Below are positions 41,678 to 46,931 of a stretch of DNA of 46,931 nucleotides, one piece after another. The translations under genes were made by a program, and so were the position numbers. The stretch covers positions 1 to 46,931 of the forward strand of contig PFGT01000011.1 of the NCBI GenBank assembly GCA_002782005.1, written 5' to 3'. The number at the start of each line of letters is the position of its first letter. Within the stretch, counting starts at the first letter, position 1. The DNA is from Hydrogenophilales bacterium CG12_big_fil_rev_8_21_14_0_65_61_21. GTDB lineage: Bacteria > Pseudomonadota > Gammaproteobacteria > Burkholderiales > Thiobacillaceae. The notes under the pieces are model-generated. The model searched no databases. It had not been told where the DNA came from and worked only from the letters and a program-made list of their open reading frames with translations.

Positions 41678-42745
41678 TCAGTTGACCTTGGGGTCGAGCC
41701 CGCCTTTGGCGTAGCGCTGATGCATCTCGTCCAGGTTATAGACCTTGCCGATTTTGCTGGCCATGCCTGCCGCGCCAAAGGCCTCATAGCGGTCCTTGCA
41801 GATGCCGGCCATGGCCTTTTGCGCTTCCTTGTAGAATTTGCGCGGGTCGAAATTGGCCTTGTTCTCGGCCAGGTGCTTGCGGATGGCGCCAGTGGAGGAC
41901 ATGCGCAGGTCGGTGTCGATATTGACCTTGCGCACGCCGCTTTTGATGCCTTCGACGATTTCGCTGACCGGCACGCCGTAAGTCTGGCCCATGTCGCCGC
42001 CGTAGCTGTTGATGATCGCGAGCCAATCTTCAGGCACCGAGGAGGAGCCGTGCATCACCAGATGGACATTGGGGATGCGGGCGTGGATTTCCTTGACGCG
42101 GTCGATGCGCAGCACCTTGCCGGTGGGCTTCTGGGTGAACTTGTAGGCGCCGTGACTGGTGCCGATGGCGATGGCCAGGGCATCGACCTTGGTCTTGGCG
42201 ACGAAGTCGGCGGCCTCATTGGGGTCGGTCAGCAGGGCGGAATGATCCAGCACGCCTTCGGCGCCGTGGCCATCTTCCTCGCCCATCTTGCCGGTCTCCA
42301 GAGAACCCAGACAGCCCAGCTCGCCCTCGACCGAAACGCCGCAGGCATGGGCCAGTTCGGCCACCTTGGCGGTGGTATTGACGTTGTATTCGTAGCTGGA
42401 TGGCGTCTTGGCGTCGGCCATCAGCGAACCGTCCATCATCACCGAACTAAAGCCGGACTGGATGGAACGGAAGCAGACATCGGGAGAGGCGCCGTGGTCC
42501 TGGTGCATACAAATGGGGATCTGCGGATACATCTCGATCGCCGCCAGCAGCAAGTGGCGCAGGAACGGCTCGCCGGCATAGGTGCGGGCGCCGGCGGAAC
42601 CTTGCAGGATGACCGGGCTGTCGGTGGCAGCGGCGGCCTCCATGATCGCCTTCACCTGTTCCATGTTGTTGACGTTGAAGGCCGGCAGGCCGTAGCTATG
42701 CTCGGCGGCATGGTCTAGCAGTTGACGCAGTGAAATAAGTGCCAT
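41678..42745 (-). CDS. fba: class II fructose-bisphosphate aldolase
   Basis: A 355-residue zinc aldolase of the Calvin-cycle/FbaA-like type. [18 protein letters not shown] holds the zinc-binding His and catalytic Asp, [10 protein letters not shown] follows, and [14 protein letters not shown] and [10 protein letters not shown] complete the active site. It splits or forms fructose-1,6-bisphosphate (and sedoheptulose-1,7-bisphosphate in autotrophs). It follows pyk by 18 bases. Confidence 0.95.
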   Translation of the reverse strand: MALISLRQLLDHAAEHSYGLPAFNVNNMEQVKAIMEAAAATDSPVILQGSAGARTYAGEPFLRHLLLAAIEMYPQIPICMHQDHGASPDVCFRSIQSGFSSVMMDGSLMADAKTPSSYEYNVNTTAKVAELAHACGVSVEGELGCLGSLETGKMGEEDGHGAEGVLDHSALLTDPNEAADFVAKTKVDALAIAIGTSHGAYKFTQKPTGKVLRIDRVKEIHARIPNVHLVMHGSSSVPEDWLAIINSYGGDMGQTYGVPVSEIVEGIKSGVRKVNIDTDLRMSSTGAIRKHLAENKANFDPRKFYKEAQKAMAGICKDRYEAFGAAGMASKIGKVYNLDEMHQRYAKGGLDPKVN

Positions 42746-42763
42746 CTTGGAATCTCCTTTTGG

Positions 42764-44194
42764 TTAAGACTTCTTGCGTTCGCCGACGCGAACAATCTTC
42801 ATGGTATTGGTGCCGCCCGAGCGGCCGATCGGTTCGCCGATGGTGAGCAGTATCAGGTCGCCGGTGCGCACCGCGCCGCGTCGTCTGAGTTCGTCTTGGG
42901 CCTCGGCCAGAAGCTGATCCCGGTCTTCGCTGGATGGTCTGAAATTCACCGGATAGACGCCCCGGAATAGCGTGACCTTGCGCCGGGTGTTGACCTCGGG
43001 GGTCAGCGCGTAGATCGGCACATGGGTGCTGATGCGCGATATCCAGAGCGCGGTGGAGCCGGATTGAGTCATGGCGGCGATGGCCTTGACGTTCAGATGC
43101 AGGGCGGTAAAAACGGCCGATTTGGCGATGGCTTCATCCACCCGCAGTATGTCGGCATGTTTGACGCCGAAGGCCGGCGGTTCGATCTCCTTCTCAGCCT
43201 CCACGCAAACCCGGTTCATGGCGGCGATGGCCTCGACCGGAAACTTGCCCGCCGCCGTTTCGGCGGACAGCATCACGGCGTCGGTGCCGTCCAGTACGGC
43301 GTTGGCCACATCCGACACCTCGGCGCGGGTCGGGATCGGGCTTTCGATCATGGATTCCATCATCTGGGTGGCGGTGATGGTGAGCTTGTTCTTCTCCCGC
43401 GCCATCCGGATCATGCGTTTTTGCAAGGCCGGCACGGCGGCGTCGCCAACCTCCACGCCGAGGTCGCCACGCGCCACCATGATGGCATCGGAGGCATCCA
43501 GGATGCCGTCCAGGGCCTCGATGGCCTCAGCCCGCTCGATCTTGGCGACGATCCACGACTTGCCGCCGGCGGCGTGGAGTATCTCCCGCGCCTGCTCGAT
43601 GTCGGCCGCCGAGCGGGGAAAGGACACGGCCAGATAATCCGCCTTCAACAAGGCTGCCGTCTTGATGTCCTCGATGTCCTTATCGGTCAGCGCGGCTGCG
43701 GACAGGCCGCCGCCCTTGCGGTTGATGCCCTTGTTGTTGGATAGCACGCCGCCCTGGACCACCTTGCAGGTGATGACGCCACCCTTGACCTCCTCGACCC
43801 ACATCTCGATCCGGCCATCGTCGAGCAGCAAAGTAGCGCCGCGCGAAACGTCGTAGACCAGGTCTTTGTAATCCAGGCCAACCTTGGTCTGATCGCCCAG
43901 CTCGCAATCGACGTCCAGACGAAACGGGTCGCCCGGCCTCAGGGTGATCTTGCCGTCCTTGAACCGGCCGATGCGGATCTTCGGACCCTGCAAGTCGACC
44001 AGGACGCCGATGGCACGGCCCCGCGACTTGGCCAGCGAGCGCACCATCTCGGCGCGCTGGATGTGTTCTTCGGGCGTGCCGTGGGAGAAGTTGAGGCGGA
44101 CGACGTCCACCCCAGCTTCAATCATTTTGTCCAGCACCTTGGGGTCCGAGCAGGCGGGACCCAAGGTGGCGACGATTTTGGTTCTACGAGGCAT
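42764..44194 (-). CDS. pyk: pyruvate kinase
   Basis: A 476-residue enzyme with RRTKIVATLGPACSDPK at the N-terminus, VRLNFSHGTPEEH, ILVARGDLG-like MVARGDLGVEVG and the MTQSGSTALWISR segment. It makes pyruvate and ATP from phosphoenolpyruvate. The C-terminal allosteric domain is full length. Position between pgk and fba is typical for betaproteobacteria. Confidence 0.95.
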   Translation of the reverse strand: MPRRTKIVATLGPACSDPKVLDKMIEAGVDVVRLNFSHGTPEEHIQRAEMVRSLAKSRGRAIGVLVDLQGPKIRIGRFKDGKITLRPGDPFRLDVDCELGDQTKVGLDYKDLVYDVSRGATLLLDDGRIEMWVEEVKGGVITCKVVQGGVLSNNKGINRKGGGLSAAALTDKDIEDIKTAALLKADYLAVSFPRSAADIEQAREILHAAGGKSWIVAKIERAEAIEALDGILDASDAIMVARGDLGVEVGDAAVPALQKRMIRMAREKNKLTITATQMMESMIESPIPTRAEVSDVANAVLDGTDAVMLSAETAAGKFPVEAIAAMNRVCVEAEKEIEPPAFGVKHADILRVDEAIAKSAVFTALHLNVKAIAAMTQSGSTALWISRISTHVPIYALTPEVNTRRKVTLFRGVYPVNFRPSSEDRDQLLAEAQDELRRRGAVRTGDLILLTIGEPIGRSGGTNTMKIVRVGERKKS

Positions 44195-44252
44195 AGGTAT
44201 CCAGTGGGGAATGGTGATTGAGGAGTGAGGGGATGCTCACTCCCCGGGCGCG

Positions 44253-45437
44253 TCAGCCCGCAGCACGCTTCTCCAGGATGTCCACGGCGGGCAGAACCTT
44301 GCCTTCGAGGTATTCAAGGAAGGCACCGCCGGCGGTGGAGATGTAGGACACCTTATCGTAGATGTCGTACTTCTGGATGGCGGCAATGGTGTCGCCGCCG
44401 CCAGCCAGGGTGAAGGCCTTGGTGTTGGCGATGGCCATGGCCACGGTCTTGGTACCGGCACCAAACTGGTCGAACTCAAACACGCCGACCGGGCCGTTCC
44501 AGACCACGGTGCCGGCCTGCATGATGATGTCGGCGAGTTGCTGGGCGGACTTGGGACCGATGTCGAAGATCATGTCGTCGTCGGCCACCTTGTCGGCATC
44601 CTTCAGCACGGCGGGCTCGTTGGCATCGAATCGTTTGCCGCAGACGACATCGACGGCGATTGGAATGGTGGCGCCGCGGGCGGTCATTTTCTTCATCAGC
44701 GCCTGGGCTGTGGGTACCAGGTCGTCTTCGCACAGCGACTTGCCGACGTTCTTGCCAGTGGCCTTGAGGAAGGTATTGGCGATGCCGCCGCCGACCACCA
44801 GTTGCTCGCACTTTTCGGACAACGCTTCCAGCACGGTCAGCTTGGTGGAGACCTTGGAGCCGCCGACGATGGCAACCATCGGCCGGGCCGGGTTGGCCAG
44901 CGCCTTGTTGAGCGCGTCGAGTTCTTCGGTGAGCAACAGGCCGGCGCAGGCGACAGGGGCGAATTGGGCGACGCCGTAGGTCGAGGCCTCGGCGCGGTGG
45001 GCGGTGCCGAAGGCATCCATGACGAAGATGTCACACAGGGCGGCATACTTCCTCGCCATTTCTTCGGCATTCTTCTTCTCACCCTTGTTGACGCGGCAGT
45101 TTTCCAGCAGGACGACCTCGCCCTCTGCCACGTCGAAGCCGTGGTTCACCCAGTCCTTAATCAGACGCACGGGCTTGCCCAGTTTTTGCGACATGACGGC
45201 GGCGACCGGGGCCAGGGAGACCTCCTCGCTCCATTCGCCCTCGGTCGGGCGGCCCAAGTGGGAGGTGACCATCACGCGCGCCCCGGCCTTGAGGGCGTGT
45301 TCTATAGTAGGCATGGAGGCGGTTATACGGGCGTCGGAGGTGACTTTGCCATCCTTGACCGGCACATTTAGATCGGCGCGGATGAACACGCGCTTAGCCC
45401 TAAGATCAAGATCGGACATGCGGAGGAATTTGGCCAT
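44253..45437 (-). CDS. pgk: phosphoglycerate kinase
   Basis: A 394-residue kinase with [37 protein letters not shown] and the nucleotide site GGSKVSTKL. The C-terminal GGGDTIAAI segment is present. It interconverts 1,3-bisphosphoglycerate and 3-phosphoglycerate in glycolysis and the Calvin cycle. The 132-bp gap to gap upstream shows no gene. Confidence 0.96.
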   Translation of the reverse strand: MAKFLRMSDLDLRAKRVFIRADLNVPVKDGKVTSDARITASMPTIEHALKAGARVMVTSHLGRPTEGEWSEEVSLAPVAAVMSQKLGKPVRLIKDWVNHGFDVAEGEVVLLENCRVNKGEKKNAEEMARKYAALCDIFVMDAFGTAHRAEASTYGVAQFAPVACAGLLLTEELDALNKALANPARPMVAIVGGSKVSTKLTVLEALSEKCEQLVVGGGIANTFLKATGKNVGKSLCEDDLVPTAQALMKKMTARGATIPIAVDVVCGKRFDANEPAVLKDADKVADDDMIFDIGPKSAQQLADIIMQAGTVVWNGPVGVFEFDQFGAGTKTVAMAIANTKAFTLAGGGDTIAAIQKYDIYDKVSYISTAGGAFLEYLEGKVLPAVDILEKRAAG

Positions 45438-45569
45438 TGGGGTTCTCCTTGGAGTGTAAGTGGTAAGGGTTGAGTGGTCTCAGGCCTTACGGCTCACGGG
45501 GAGTTAGGCGTGATAAGGAAGAAGGTGGGGGTGTTGCCCCTCAGCCTTCTCCCCTCACTCCTCACTGCC

Positions 45570-46931
<1,362 letters not shown>

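Overview
The window looks like part of a high-GC chromosome of a betaproteobacterium, most likely a chemolithoautotrophic or facultatively autotrophic sulfur/hydrogen oxidiser. This is inference from content: the order tkt-gap-pgk-pyk-fba-purC at the right end, a complete ccmABCDEFGH cytochrome c maturation cluster with a neighbouring dihaem cytochrome c, a NAD-reducing hydrogenase operon hoxFUYHW, and two rhodaneses. No rRNA or CRISPR array is visible. Two tRNA genes are present, Arg-CCG (minus) and Phe-GAA (plus).

Layout. (1) 1-14.5 kb, all minus strand except one phage repressor: an arsenic-resistance and efflux island. Read 5' to 3' it is arsR, arsC, acr3, arsM, a SigZ-like sigma factor, then a mobile-element insertion, then an ArsP-type permease, a TM0996-like thioredoxin with a Cys tail, tolC/mfp/RND, a periplasmic rhodanese, a decayed thioredoxin copy and a conserved hypothetical gene cut by the window edge. 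The insertion (about 8.43-11.2 kb) is a Mu-like transposable-phage remnant: a truncated MuA-type transposase, two small early genes and a divergent XRE repressor over a dense operator array, with a group II intron 3' remnant abutting the transposase break. (2) 14.5-16 kb: a GIDE-domain membrane protein and LemA. (3) 16-21.3 kb: an EF-G paralogue, a single-domain rhodanese, an nfeD/stomatin pair, and a PBP7-type endopeptidase behind a sigma-28-like promoter. (4) 21.4-27.1 kb: ccmA-H without ccmI. (5) 27.3-33.2 kb: tRNA-Arg, dihaem cytochrome c, rep helicase, apaH, an acyltransferase, a PfkB-family sugar kinase and tRNA-Phe. (6) 33.2-38.2 kb: hoxFUYHW. (7) 38.2-40.6 kb: an ArnT/PMT-like glycosyltransferase, rpmE, an orphan XRE antitoxin-like gene and a REP pair. 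(8) 40.7-46.9 kb: purC, fba, pyk, pgk, gap and partial tkt, a Calvin-cycle/gluconeogenic block.

How the genes fit together. The ars half covers arsenate reduction (ArsC), arsenite export (Acr3), arsenite methylation (ArsM) and a candidate methylarsenical exporter (ArsP-like permease), with ArsR-type operators at two promoters. The co-directional Trx/RND/rhodanese block just downstream may be a functional extension, now separated by the phage remnant. Hydrogenase-derived NADH, cytochrome c maturation and the glycolytic/Calvin enzymes suit autotrophic energy metabolism.

The most unusual items are the merged ars-RND-rhodanese island, the SxxS thioredoxin remnant, the palindromic operator array of the phage repressor, and a perfect 16-bp inverted-repeat REP element translated inside hoxH. 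All calls come from reading the sequence and from family knowledge; no database search was run.
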